Shown: positions 7,905 to 16,924 of the stretch, piece by piece
Numbering within the stretch: the stretch's first letter is position 1
Layout of the letters: each line of letters opens with the position of its first letter
From: CAYVKY01 sp964452115
Lineage (GTDB): Bacteria; Bacteroidota; Ignavibacteria; Tepidaquicellales; Tepidaquicellaceae
Reading direction: 5' to 3'
Assembly (NCBI GenBank): GCA_964452115.1
Contig: CAYVKY010000003.1
Span: forward strand, 1 to 41,556
Length of the DNA stretch: 41,556 nt
Notes under the pieces: model-generated
What the model saw: the letters and a program-made list of their open reading frames with translations, nothing else
Database searches by the model: none
Told to the model about the DNA's origin: nothing
Position numbers and translations under genes: made by a program

Positions 7905-8741
7905 TTACAACAATAGTCTTTTTGCTTTTGACAACTGCTTTGTATCGAAGGTGATGAGGGACAATTCAGGGGTATCGTTCGCGGCATTAAAACAATAAGT
8001 ATTCCCGATTATGTCATGCCATTTAGTTGAATTTCTTGTGGATTCGTGAATATGGCCGTGAAGCGTCAGCAGGGGCTGGCGGTCAATAATAAAATTTTTA
8101 ATCGCGATGCTGCCGACATTGCTGTCCAGCGGAACGTGTTCGACAAGTCTGATTTTATTTGATACAACATCAAGGTTTGTATTATACGGCGGGGAGTGAA
8201 ACAAAAAAATCGAATTTGACAAATCCTCACCCGGACACATTTCATCAAGGTCTTTTTTTATTGTATCAAATTTCATTTTCAGAGGATGTATCTCGTAAGA
8301 GCGGAATCCCTCTTCGGGCGAAATGCATCCGATATCAGTGTAGCGGGACACATCATATTTTTCCCAGTCTTTCAGCCGGAAAGGTGAAGGCGGCACGTAA
8401 CTGTATCCGAATATATCGTGTCCTCCGCAGGCAGATTTTTTTTCGTTAATGTATTTTAATAGATTTTCTTTTTCCAGATATAATAAATTTTCTTCTTCTG
8501 ATTTCAGGTCATCATTTCCGAGAATTACAAAAATATCGGGGTAGAGTTCTCCGAGCAATATTTTTAATTTTTTTAAATTAGTGCGGAGAAATTCCGTCAG
8601 GAAAAATTTATCGCGAGTGTAATTCGGCAGCAAATCCCCGCCGATAAAGAGCGCTTCCGGAGGAGATTTATGTAATATATCGAATAGTCTGGAATACCTG
8701 TATTCCGAACCGTGCAGGTCAGATACAAAATAGCATCTCAT
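7905..8741 (-). CDS. Calcineurin-like metallophosphoesterase
   Basis: 278-residue cytosolic phosphoesterase with the binuclear-metal motifs in order: SDLHG (D8, H10), GGDLLP (D36), GNDD (N76), H182 in LFHSPPY, and LHGHIHES (H228, H230). GNDD replaces the more usual GNH(D/E), so the proton-donor histidine is missing at its normal place. The substrate cannot be deduced; the family includes nucleotide, phosphoprotein and phospholipid phosphodiesterases. It converges on the ATP-grasp fusion gene with a 51-base gap holding CCCCTGCGGGG (7886-7896). It lies downstream of the LPS block and may be co-transcribed with it (69-base gap). Family call is firm. Confidence 0.88.
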   Translation of the reverse strand: MRCYFVSDLHGSEYRYSRLFDILHKSPPEALFIGGDLLPNYTRDKFFLTEFLRTNLKKLKILLGELYPDIFVILGNDDLKSEEENLLYLEKENLLKYINEKKSACGGHDIFGYSYVPPSPFRLKDWEKYDVSRYTDIGCISPEEGFRSYEIHPLKMKFDTIKKDLDEMCPGEDLSNSIFLFHSPPYNTNLDVVSNKIRLVEHVPLDSNVGSIAIKNFIIDRQPLLTLHGHIHESTRNSTKWHDIIGNTYCFNAANDTPELSLITFDTKQLSKAKRLLL

Positions 8742-8746
8742 ATTTT

Positions 8747-8765
8747 TTGTAAATTATATTTACAA
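8747..8765. promoter_or_regulatory. Perfect inverted repeat just upstream of the metallophosphoesterase start
   Basis: TTGTAAAT (8747-8754) and ATTTACAA (8758-8765) are perfect inverted copies around a 3-base centre. The dyad ends 5 bases before the minus-strand ATG at 8741, so it would overlap the leader or ribosome-binding zone. It could be an operator or simply an AT-rich coincidence; nothing else supports regulation. Confidence 0.35.
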
Positions 8766-8810
8766 TTTTGCTTTCCATTGTTCCTTCCCAAATTTTACAT
8801 TTCACATTTA

Positions 8811-10232
8811 TCATTGTCTCTTATACGGTTTGTCTTCTCTCAGCAAAAATCCGGGCAGCTGCCTTTCCACAGTGTTCATAAGGGTTTCGGGCACATATTT
8901 CCCGACAGGGTTTATCTGCACAAGAACTTTTGTGACTTTTTGCGTTGAGTCAAAATAAAGAGTAATATATTCACCGTCAATAAAATTTATTCCGTTGGCT
9001 TTGTTATCTTCGTATGTGTAATAAATTCCTGTTGAATTTGAATCCACTTTTATGCGGCTCAGCTTATCGTTTTCAAAATATATCGTAATGTTGTTTCCTT
9101 GCATCTGATTATATCTGTCCGTAAAAAGCGTATCACTTTTAATCAGCAGAAATGAATTTTTCGAATCAGGAAGCATTATAAGTTTTCTTGCATACACTTC
9201 TTTCACCTTACTATTTTCAAGTTCGGCATAAATCGAATCCGCTGTCATCTGCATATCTTTCTGCCACACAACCGGCGAATTTGTCAGCGACAGAAAATCC
9301 CTGTCATCTGAATATTTCAGGTAATACCTCGCCAGTCCGCTTTTTGCGAGAAAATCTCCTCGAATAATATTCACGCTGTCCCTCGCGATATAATGCTCCT
9401 TGTCTTTCCGGAATGCTTCAAGAATATTGCTGTAAATAAACAGCGTGTCTTTTTCCGATTCGGGTTTAGTCAGCGATGCATCGCCTTTAATTATGGTATA
9501 AACATCTTCGGAGTAATTTTCAAGATGCCTTCCGGAAGCTTTCATTTTGCTCTTTTTATCATCTATGCGGACGTTGCCGTCAGCAATTGATTTCTTTTCA
9601 AATGCAAAGTCGGTAAGTGTATCGGAATAGATTACCGCAGAATCCCTTTCCACGCTCACATTGCTCACCGCAAAGGTTTTGCCGGTGTGCCGGTAGTAAT
9701 CGAGGCTGTCTGCTTTAATGACTGCCGAATCAGTTTTCACAATCACGTTTCCCCTGCAAAATGATTCTTCTGTATTTCGGAAATATGTGAGCTGCTGCGA
9801 TGTAATTCTGTATCCGGGATTCACGATTATCACATCGCCTTTAAAAACTGCTTTTGCTTCATCGAAGTAATAAACTCCGTTGTCGGCTCTCAGTGTTGCT
9901 TTCGGGTCTTTCAGAGTCACGCCGCTGTTTCCGATTGCCATTTTTTCATTGCCGTAATAAAATCCCTTCTCAGTAAAAAGTGAAAGCGTATCCTGATAAA
10001 TCCTGACGTTTCCCGTAAGTTCAACTTTATTTGCATCTATATACTGCACGGCGGAATTGCAATATGCAGTGATGTTTCCCTGTACAAAATGCACATTGCC
10101 CGAAACTTCACGGATTGTCTGTCCGTTTTCTGTCCTGCCGGAGAGTTTATCTGCGCTTTTGAGTTCAATCTGTTCCTGCGAAAATAAATTCCCGCAGGCG
10201 AATAAAAACAATATGATTAAAAATCTGTTCAC
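8811..10232 (-). CDS. OstA-like / LptA-family periplasmic protein
   Basis: 473 residues with a signal peptide (1 to about 18, ending LFSQ) followed by repeated beta-strand segments of the OstA/LptA type, for example VSGNVHF, LTGNVRIY, FKGDVIIV, CRGNVIV and IADGNVRI. This is the Bacteroidota form, larger than the roughly 185-residue E. coli LptA. It probably forms part of the periplasmic bridge that carries lipopolysaccharide to the outer membrane. The start is GTG and overlaps the TGA of the upstream lptC (GTGA), which indicates translational coupling and supports this start. KdsD and LptC upstream complete a classical LPS gene neighbourhood. Confidence 0.85.
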   Translation of the reverse strand: MNRFLIILFLFACGNLFSQEQIELKSADKLSGRTENGQTIREVSGNVHFVQGNITAYCNSAVQYIDANKVELTGNVRIYQDTLSLFTEKGFYYGNEKMAIGNSGVTLKDPKATLRADNGVYYFDEAKAVFKGDVIIVNPGYRITSQQLTYFRNTEESFCRGNVIVKTDSAVIKADSLDYYRHTGKTFAVSNVSVERDSAVIYSDTLTDFAFEKKSIADGNVRIDDKKSKMKASGRHLENYSEDVYTIIKGDASLTKPESEKDTLFIYSNILEAFRKDKEHYIARDSVNIIRGDFLAKSGLARYYLKYSDDRDFLSLTNSPVVWQKDMQMTADSIYAELENSKVKEVYARKLIMLPDSKNSFLLIKSDTLFTDRYNQMQGNNITIYFENDKLSRIKVDSNSTGIYYTYEDNKANGINFIDGEYITLYFDSTQKVTKVLVQINPVGKYVPETLMNTVERQLPGFLLREDKPYKRQ

Positions 10233-10753
10233 TGAGAAAAAATTCCTATCGGTTTAAATATTGTATAATTTTTCAGATTCTGGTCTGACTCAAATCCGAT
10301 GCCCTGTATTTCTTCTTTCGGTGTTTTAATATGCACATAAGCATCCGATGTAACTTTTTGTGTTTTATTATGCCAGTACATTTTCGGAGTTTTCAGCACG
10401 CTTCCGTCCTTGCTCACCACAGTAACGCTGTCCGTCATTTCGATATCCTTATCGGGGTCAACCACTCTGCCTTTTTTTCCTGTCAGAGTGGAAACCACTT
10501 CGCCGTCCTTGTAGAAGTCCACCACACCGCCGCTGTCTATGAGTGTCAGTCCCTGCGCATTGAACTGCGAAATATGTCCCGCTTTTAAAACTGCTTTAAC
10601 TTTTCCCGAATCCGAAAAAATAACGGTGGAATTCCAGCTTTCCTGGTCCGGAATTTCTCCCGCCTTGTAATTTGTTTTAGGAGGTTCAAACTTATTTTCG
10701 CAGGATAAAAAACTTAAGGAAAATAAAATTGTCAGTATAAAAATATATTTCAT
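10229..10753 (-). CDS. lptC: LPS export ABC transporter periplasmic protein LptC (lipoprotein form)
   Basis: 174-residue protein with an N-terminal hydrophobic segment ending in a lipobox, SFLSC, with the acylated Cys at residue 18. E. coli LptC is instead anchored by a transmembrane helix. The rest is an LptC/OstA-type beta-strand repeat, with DSGGVVDFYKDG and MTDSVTVVSKDG segments followed by YWHNKTQKVTS. It should link the inner-membrane LptBFG transporter to the OstA/LptA-like bridge. Its stop overlaps the start of the OstA-like gene by 4 bases, and 1 base separates it from kdsD. The LptBFG transporter genes are not in this window. Confidence 0.87.
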   Translation of the reverse strand: MKYIFILTILFSLSFLSCENKFEPPKTNYKAGEIPDQESWNSTVIFSDSGKVKAVLKAGHISQFNAQGLTLIDSGGVVDFYKDGEVVSTLTGKKGRVVDPDKDIEMTDSVTVVSKDGSVLKTPKMYWHNKTQKVTSDAYVHIKTPKEEIQGIGFESDQNLKNYTIFKPIGIFSQ

Positions 10754-10754
10754 T

Positions 10755-11732
10755 TTATTTCAGTCCCAGTTCAACGAGTGTATGAATATGAATGATGCCG
10801 TCGGGCTTTTTCTCATCGTCGCTGATTATAAGCTGAGTAATCTTGTTCTTCTCCATAATCTCAAGCGCATTCACCGCAAATGTATCCGTTGAAATCATTT
10901 TCGGATTTGCACTCATAATATCTTTTGCATACATGTCTGAAATATTGTCATTTTTTTCAAGAGCGCGGCGAAGGTCGCCGTCTGTTATGATTCCGGTAAT
11001 TTTATATTTATTCATAACCACGGCGCATCCGAGCCTTTTATTGGAAATGATGTACAGAGCTTTTTTCATATTATCCGTTTCATTAACAACCGGCAGTTCA
11101 TTTCCCTTAGCCATCACATCATTAACCTTCAGAAGCAGCCTCTTACCGAGTGCGCCGCCGGGATGGAACATTGCAAATTCCTCTTTTGAAAATCCGCGTT
11201 TTTTAAGCAGCGCAATTGCAAGCGCATCGCCCAGCACGAGAGCCGCCGTGGTGGATGATGTCGGTGCTAGATTGTAAGGACACGCTTCCGAAATAATTTC
11301 AAAGTCCAAGAGCACATCCGAATTTTTCGCGAGGTATGAATCGGCATTGCTTGTAATCAGAATAATTTTAATTCCGAATCCTTTGAATATCGGAAGCAGC
11401 GGACGGATTTCATTTGTATCGCCGCTTTTTGAAATCACAAGTGCAACATCTTCCTTACGTATTATTCCCGCATCACCGTGTATGCTGTCTGCCGGATGCA
11501 GAAAAATCGAATATGTTCCCGTGGAATTGAACGTAGAAACAATTTTCTGCGCAATGATTCCGGATTTTCCTATTCCCGTAACAACTACTTTGCCTTTGCA
11601 TTTATAAATCAGTTCAACTGTCTTTGAAAAATTCCTCGAGAACTTCTCATCAGTGAATCTTTTTTCAAGCGACAGGATTGCCTTTTTCTCTTTATTTACG
11701 ACTGCCTTGCCGTTTTCTGTATTTATATCCAT
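10755..11732 (-). CDS. kdsD: Arabinose-5-phosphate isomerase (SIS domain plus two CBS domains)
   Basis: 325-residue enzyme that converts ribulose 5-phosphate to arabinose 5-phosphate, the first step of KDO synthesis for the LPS inner core. The SIS domain (about 40-190) contains VTGIGKSGIIAQK (51-63), HPADSIHGDAGII (79-91) and SKSGDTNE (101-108). Two CBS domains follow (about 207-265 and 270-320), beginning VNDVMAKG and AKDIMSAN. Length and architecture match KdsD/KpsF. It is the first gene of a minus-strand unit with lptC and the OstA-like gene. A 161-base spacer shared with the divergent rlmD should contain both promoters. No kdsC follows. Confidence 0.94.
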   Translation of the reverse strand: MDINTENGKAVVNKEKKAILSLEKRFTDEKFSRNFSKTVELIYKCKGKVVVTGIGKSGIIAQKIVSTFNSTGTYSIFLHPADSIHGDAGIIRKEDVALVISKSGDTNEIRPLLPIFKGFGIKIILITSNADSYLAKNSDVLLDFEIISEACPYNLAPTSSTTAALVLGDALAIALLKKRGFSKEEFAMFHPGGALGKRLLLKVNDVMAKGNELPVVNETDNMKKALYIISNKRLGCAVVMNKYKITGIITDGDLRRALEKNDNISDMYAKDIMSANPKMISTDTFAVNALEIMEKNKITQLIISDDEKKPDGIIHIHTLVELGLK

Positions 11733-11893
11733 GAATAAAAATTATCGAATTTAAATCTACAATACAATTGATAAAGAAATGATGAAATGAAGGAATAATA
11801 TTGGTTTTGCAGAGTCAAGTTCATTCCCTTAATACAAAATTTTGTAATAAAAATTTGCACTGATATTGAAATGGATTCTGTCTAACTTAAGGA

Positions 11894-13309
11894 ATGAAAA
11901 AAAATGATGAACTTGAATTAAATATTTCGGCGCTGAACAGCGAAGGCGCGGGCATTGCAAAAACCGATGAAGGTTTTGTGGTTTTTGTGCCGAAAACGCT
12001 GCCGGGAGACAAGGTTAATGCCAGGATTATAAAAAAGAAGTCGAACTATGCGGAGGCAATGCTTCTGGAAATGCTGTCGCCGTCGGCTGACAGGGAAGAG
12101 CCGAAGTGTTCATATTTCGGGAAATGCGGGGGATGCAAATTTCAGAATTATTATTACGGAAAGCAGCTGGAGTTTAAAAGGCAGCTTGTGATTGATTCCT
12201 TTGAGCGAATCGGCGGATTTCCTTCTATAGAAATTCCCGATGTGATGCCGTCCGATGATATTTTCTTTTACAGGAATAAAATGGAATTCTCTTTTTCGAT
12301 ATATAAATGGCACGACAGGGTTCCTTTTGAAATCGAGGAAAATCCTTTTTCACTCGGACTTCATGTGCCCGGATTTTTTGAGAAAATAATTGACGTGGAT
12401 GACTGCAAACTTCAGTCCGGCCTGTCCGATAATATTCTGAATTTTACAAGAAATTTTTTCAAAGAAAAAAAACTTTCCATATATAACACGAAAACACATT
12501 CCGGATATCTCCGTTTTTTGATTATACGTCAGAGTAAAAATACCGATGACCTTATGGTGAATCTGATAACTTATGATTATGATGAGCCGCTGATGAATGA
12601 ATATGCCTCGGAGATGAAAAATCGTTTTCCTGAGATAACAACTTTAGTAAACTCTTTTTCAACAAAGAAGGCTATGGTTGCCGTGTCCGAAAGTTCAAAG
12701 GCTCTCTACGGTTCGGGCTCTATTATCGAGAAACTGAATAACGGAGTGCGTGATATAAGTTTCAGAATTTCTCCGAATTCATTTTTTCAGACGAACACGC
12801 GCCAGTCGGAAAAATTGTATAAAGTGATGATGGAATTTGCAGGTTTTACAATAGATGATACTGTGTACGATTTATACTGCGGAGCGGGCGCCATTTCGCT
12901 GTTTATTTCAGACTATGTGAAGAGCGTTACCGGTGTGGAACTTGTGCCTGATGCAATAGAAAATGCAAATGAAAATGCAGAACTGAACAACATTAAAAAC
13001 GTAAAATTTGTTTTAAATGATATAAAGGATTACCTGCAAAGCATAAGCGGAAGCATTGAGTCAGGTCATAATAAACTTATACTTGACCCCCCGCGCTCGG
13101 GACTTCACCCGGACATTTGCAGAATGCTTTCTGAAACAAATTTTGAAAAAATATTGTATATAAGTTGTAACCCCGTTACTCAGGCGCGCGATATTAAAAT
13201 GATATGCGAAAAAGGAAACTATTCGATAAGCGGAATGAAACCCGTGGATATGTTCCCGCAGACATCGCACGTCGAAAATGTTTGTTGCTTAGTAAAGGAA
13301 AAATTTTAA
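11894..13309 (+). CDS. rlmD: 23S rRNA (uracil-C5)-methyltransferase, RlmD/TrmA family
   Basis: 471-residue SAM-dependent RNA methyltransferase. Residues 3 to about 58 form a TRAM-like RNA-binding domain (SEGAGIAKTDEGFVVFV). Cys72, Cys78, Cys81 and Cys171 are the expected iron-sulfur cluster ligands. The SAM motif is DLYCGAGAISL (326-336). DPPRSG (398-403), the catalytic Cys425 in ISCNP, and FPQTSHVE (454-461) complete the family pattern. Target could be U1939 or another uridine, because this family also contains RlmC/RlmCD-type enzymes. It starts the longest operon of the window, 21 bases upstream of porX. Confidence 0.9.
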   Translation: MKKNDELELNISALNSEGAGIAKTDEGFVVFVPKTLPGDKVNARIIKKKSNYAEAMLLEMLSPSADREEPKCSYFGKCGGCKFQNYYYGKQLEFKRQLVIDSFERIGGFPSIEIPDVMPSDDIFFYRNKMEFSFSIYKWHDRVPFEIEENPFSLGLHVPGFFEKIIDVDDCKLQSGLSDNILNFTRNFFKEKKLSIYNTKTHSGYLRFLIIRQSKNTDDLMVNLITYDYDEPLMNEYASEMKNRFPEITTLVNSFSTKKAMVAVSESSKALYGSGSIIEKLNNGVRDISFRISPNSFFQTNTRQSEKLYKVMMEFAGFTIDDTVYDLYCGAGAISLFISDYVKSVTGVELVPDAIENANENAELNNIKNVKFVLNDIKDYLQSISGSIESGHNKLILDPPRSGLHPDICRMLSETNFEKILYISCNPVTQARDIKMICEKGNYSISGMKPVDMFPQTSHVENVCCLVKEKF

Positions 13310-13330
13310 TAAACCTGAAAAGAAATTTAT

Positions 13331-14893
13331 ATGGAAAATAAAACAAATATACTCTGGGTTGATGATGAAATTGACATGCTCAAATCCAATATAATGTTTC
13401 TCAAACAAAAGGGATATATTGTATGGGAAGCGGCAAACGGTGAAGATGCCGTGCAAATGATTAAGGAAAACGATTTCGACCTTGTGTTCTTGGATGAAAT
13501 GATGCCGGGAATGGGAGGACTGGAAACTCTGATAGCGATTAAAGACCTGAAGCCTCAGATGCCCGTGGTGATGGTTACAAAAAATGAAACCGAGTCGCTG
13601 ATGGAAGAGGCAATCGGAAAAAAGATAACAGACTATCTGATTAAGCCCGTTAATCCGAATCAGGTGCTGCTCGTATGCAAAAAAATTCTTGAATCGAGAA
13701 AACTTTTAGGTTCACAGGTGTCGAGGGATTATATTCAGCAGTTTAATTCAATTTCTATGTCTCTTTCGGACATTCCAGACTGGAAAGAATGGATTGACCT
13801 GCACGTGAAACTTACGCAATCGGAAATCGAACTCGATGAGCATCCGCAGCTTGGACTTAAGCAGACCGCATACGACCAGAGGCGCGAAGTTAACAGTGAA
13901 TTTTCCAAATACGTTGAAAAAAATTATCTCGACTGGGTGAACTCTGAATCCGGAAGGCCAACGCTTTCAAACGAAATTGTGATGAAGTATCTTGTGCCGT
14001 CGCTTGAAACGCACAAGACGGTATTCTTTTTTGTTGTGGACTGTATGAGGCTTGACCAGTGGCTTGTGATGGAAAAATATTTAGCCGACTATTTTAAAAT
14101 TACAAAAGACTATTATTTCTCGCTTCTGCCGACTGCCACGCCGTATTGCAGGAATGCAATATTCGCGGGGCTTTATCCTTCGGAAATTGAAAAGCATTAC
14201 AGTCAGCTGTGGGCAACATCGGATGATGATGAAAATTCGAAAAATAATTTTGAAAAGGATTTTCTGCAGAAACTATTAGACGGCAGGAGAGTGAAGATGA
14301 GAACGGAGATGAAATACACCAAGATTATGGATTCGGATTTCAGCCGCGGCATTGAGAACAAAATTCTTCAGATGGCAAACTTCCATCTGAATACCGTGGT
14401 GATAAACTTTGTTGATATGATTGCACATTCAAGAAGCGATAATGCGATACTGAAAGAGATTGCGCCGGATGAATCTGCTTACAGGTCACTGACGGAGTCA
14501 TGGTTTGTACACTCATCATTTTTCGGAATGCTGAGGCAGCTTGCATCGCGTCCTAATACAAAAATTGTGCTTACCACAGACCACGGCAGCATCCGATGCC
14601 TGCACGGCGTTAAGGCGCTTGGCGACAGGGAATCGGGAACGAACCTCAGGTATAAATACGGCAAGAATGTAAAAGCCGACCAGCGAAATGCAATGTTTAT
14701 AAACAATCCGCTGGATTACAGATTTCCGAAGCGCAATGGAATTGTGAATTATATCGTTGCAAAAGAAGATTTCTATTTTGTGTATCCTACTGATTTCCAC
14801 AAATATCTGAATATGTATAACGATACATTCCAGCACGGCGGAATATCAACTGAAGAAATGATTCTGCCCGTAATTGAACTTGAACCAAAATAA
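13331..14893 (+). CDS. porX: PorX-type response regulator with PglZ (alkaline-phosphatase-fold) output domain
   Basis: 520 residues. The receiver domain (1 to about 120) has Asp11 and Asp12, phosphoacceptor Asp55, Thr83 and Lys105. A helical linker leads to a PglZ domain (about 225-520) of the alkaline-phosphatase superfamily, with metal-site candidates Asp237 (VDCMRLDQW), Asp417-His418 (TTDHGS) and His502 (FQHGG). PorX is the response regulator of type IX secretion in Bacteroidota, paired with PorY and known in Porphyromonas to act with the sigma factor SigP. PorX is also reported to act on nucleotide second messengers. No PorY sensor is adjacent; the only histidine kinase in the window lies at the end of the same gene run. 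Adjacency to tsaE is a familiar Bacteroidota arrangement. Confidence 0.93.
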   Translation: MENKTNILWVDDEIDMLKSNIMFLKQKGYIVWEAANGEDAVQMIKENDFDLVFLDEMMPGMGGLETLIAIKDLKPQMPVVMVTKNETESLMEEAIGKKITDYLIKPVNPNQVLLVCKKILESRKLLGSQVSRDYIQQFNSISMSLSDIPDWKEWIDLHVKLTQSEIELDEHPQLGLKQTAYDQRREVNSEFSKYVEKNYLDWVNSESGRPTLSNEIVMKYLVPSLETHKTVFFFVVDCMRLDQWLVMEKYLADYFKITKDYYFSLLPTATPYCRNAIFAGLYPSEIEKHYSQLWATSDDDENSKNNFEKDFLQKLLDGRRVKMRTEMKYTKIMDSDFSRGIENKILQMANFHLNTVVINFVDMIAHSRSDNAILKEIAPDESAYRSLTESWFVHSSFFGMLRQLASRPNTKIVLTTDHGSIRCLHGVKALGDRESGTNLRYKYGKNVKADQRNAMFINNPLDYRFPKRNGIVNYIVAKEDFYFVYPTDFHKYLNMYNDTFQHGGISTEEMILPVIELEPK

Positions 14894-14904
14894 ACAAATT
14901 AGTT

Positions 14905-15342
14905 TTGGCTAATACAATAATATCAAATTCGGAAAGAGAGACCATAAAAGCCGGTTTTGACTTTGCCGGTACTATTAAAGAAAATGATATCATCGGTCTT
15001 GACGGCGAACTGGGCACAGGCAAAACCCAGTTCGTAAAGGGCATATGTGATTATTTTCAGGTGTCCGAAACCGTCAACAGTCCGACATTTATTATTGTAA
15101 ATGAATACAACGGAAAATATCATACCGACGGGAAAAAGCTGAGGATTTACCATTTTGACCTTTACCGGCTTGAGCACCCGTCGGAACTGGAGATAATCGG
15201 CTTTGATGAATATCTGAATCATCCTCAATCCATCATATTAATAGAGTGGCCGCAGCTCGCAGAGGAATATCTTGGCAAAAATATACAAAAAATTGCTTTT
15301 GACTACGGCGAAGACGAAAATTCGCGGGTTATCAATTTATAA
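14905..15342 (+). CDS. tsaE: tRNA threonylcarbamoyladenosine biosynthesis ATPase TsaE
   Basis: 145-residue P-loop protein that energises the TsaB-TsaD complex in t6A37 modification of ANN-decoding tRNAs. Walker A is GELGTGKT (34-41), and the family motifs SPTF (59-62), HFDLYRL (83-89) and IEWPQ (113-117) are all present. The start is TTG, 11 bases after the porX stop; no ATG is available upstream in frame and the N-terminus MANTIISNSE is plausible. TsaB follows 35 bases downstream; tsaD and tsaC are not in the window. Confidence 0.94.
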   Translation: MANTIISNSERETIKAGFDFAGTIKENDIIGLDGELGTGKTQFVKGICDYFQVSETVNSPTFIIVNEYNGKYHTDGKKLRIYHFDLYRLEHPSELEIIGFDEYLNHPQSIILIEWPQLAEEYLGKNIQKIAFDYGEDENSRVINL

Positions 15343-15377
15343 AGAATTTCTCATATATTTTTTATATTTTTATACGA

Positions 15378-16034
15378 TTGAATATATTAATACTTGATAC
15401 TACAACGTATTCACCTGCGTTTGCATATTATATTGGCGAGAAACAGGTCATATCCGTAATCGCTGAAAATGAACGGAATGCAGACACAGTGGTGATGCTG
15501 ATGAAAAATGAATTTTCAGGGCACGGCATTTCGATGAAAGATATCGGAATAGTAAGCCTGTCCAATGGTCCGGGATCATACACCGGGTTGCGCGTCGGTT
15601 CGGCGATTGCCAAGGGAATATGCACGGCAAGCGGAGCACGGCTTGTTGAAATATCCACTTTGGATATACTCGCTGAAACGTCTGCCGGCAATGTGTCAGC
15701 GGTGATTCCGTCAAATTCGCGGACGCTGGAGTTTTACTATGCGGATTATTCACCGGAAAACGGCAGGATGAAAAGGCAAAGCGAATATATGATTGATGTG
15801 ATTGAAAACATTAACAAGAGAGGCAAAATTATTGTTATAGATAAAGCAGAGAAAATAAGCTTTCCGGCAGGAATGCAGGTGTTCCATTCTGACGGGAAAA
15901 TGAAAATTGATGCACAGCACAGACTGACTATGGATAAGATAAGCAAAGGAGAATTTGCGGATGTATCGAAGTCGGAGCCTTTCTATATGAAGGACTTTGT
16001 ACCGTTAAAATCGAAAAAAAATAAATTAATATAA
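15378..16034 (+). CDS. tsaB: tRNA threonylcarbamoyladenosine biosynthesis protein TsaB
   Basis: 218-residue ASKHA-fold scaffold protein that dimerises with TsaD in t6A synthesis. The N-terminal ILILDTTT and the signature NGPGSYTGLRVG (63-74) are diagnostic. The start is TTG (MNILILDTTT). The gene lies directly after tsaE and before accD with a 16-base gap. Confidence 0.94.
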   Translation: MNILILDTTTYSPAFAYYIGEKQVISVIAENERNADTVVMLMKNEFSGHGISMKDIGIVSLSNGPGSYTGLRVGSAIAKGICTASGARLVEISTLDILAETSAGNVSAVIPSNSRTLEFYYADYSPENGRMKRQSEYMIDVIENINKRGKIIVIDKAEKISFPAGMQVFHSDGKMKIDAQHRLTMDKISKGEFADVSKSEPFYMKDFVPLKSKKNKLI

Positions 16035-16050
16035 TTGAAAGGATAATTTC

Positions 16051-16893
16051 ATGGCATGGTTTAAAAGATCGGAAGAAAACATTCAGACAGACGTTCCGAA
16101 AACGGATATTCCTGACGGAATGTGGGTGAAGTGTGAAGAGTGCGGAGAACTGATTCACAAAAAACAATGGGAGGCAAACAGTTACGTTTGTACTAAATGC
16201 AACTACCATTTCAGAATCGGAAGTGAAGAATATTTTAATTTACTTTTTGATGAAGGTACATTCAGGGAGATGGATAAAAAAATGAAGTCGGTAGATCCGC
16301 TTGAATTCACTGACACGAAGCCTTACAAAAAGCGCATTGATGCAATGATAGAAAAAACGGGATTGATGGATGCAATCCGCACCGGCACGGGCAAGATTGA
16401 CGGCACCGATACCGTGATGTGCGTAATGGATTTTAAATTTATCGGAGGAAGTATGGGCAGCGTAGTCGGAGAAAAGATTTCGCGCGCCATTGACAAGTGT
16501 CTGAAAACAAGATATCCGCTGATAATCATATCTGCAAGCGGCGGCGCAAGAATGATGGAAGGCGCAATTTCGCTTATGCAGCTTGCAAAAACGAGTTCAC
16601 GGCTTGCAAAGCTTGCCGAAGAAAAAATTCCGTATATTTCCATACTGACAGATCCGACAACAGGCGGCGCGAGTGCGTCATATTCGATGCTCGGTGATGT
16701 GAATATTGCAGAGCCGAATGCGCTCATCGGATTTGCAGGTCCAAGAGTAATCAAGCAGGCAACCGGAAAAGACCTGCCTCCGGGATTCCAGAAGTCAGAA
16801 TTTGTGCTTGAACACGGATTTCTTGATTTGATTGTAAACAGAAAAGATATGAAGAATCAGCTTTCAATTTTACTGAAACATTTTCTAAATTAA
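16051..16893 (+). CDS. accD: Acetyl-CoA carboxylase carboxyltransferase subunit beta
   Basis: 280-residue subunit that, with AccA, transfers the carboxyl group from biotin carrier protein to acetyl-CoA, the first step of fatty-acid synthesis. The N-terminal zinc ribbon is intact: Cys28, Cys31, Cys47, Cys50. The crotonase-fold region has SASGGARMMEG and TDPTTGGASAS, binding acetyl-CoA and carboxybiotin. Length is normal. accA, accB and accC are not in the window, so AccD is expressed with unrelated housekeeping genes here. The ATG at 16051 follows GAAAGGA at a good distance. Confidence 0.96.
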   Translation: MAWFKRSEENIQTDVPKTDIPDGMWVKCEECGELIHKKQWEANSYVCTKCNYHFRIGSEEYFNLLFDEGTFREMDKKMKSVDPLEFTDTKPYKKRIDAMIEKTGLMDAIRTGTGKIDGTDTVMCVMDFKFIGGSMGSVVGEKISRAIDKCLKTRYPLIIISASGGARMMEGAISLMQLAKTSSRLAKLAEEKIPYISILTDPTTGGASASYSMLGDVNIAEPNALIGFAGPRVIKQATGKDLPPGFQKSEFVLEHGFLDLIVNRKDMKNQLSILLKHFLN

Positions 16894-16924
16894 TTTTCTT
16901 TCCGAAAAATTAAATTTTACTACG

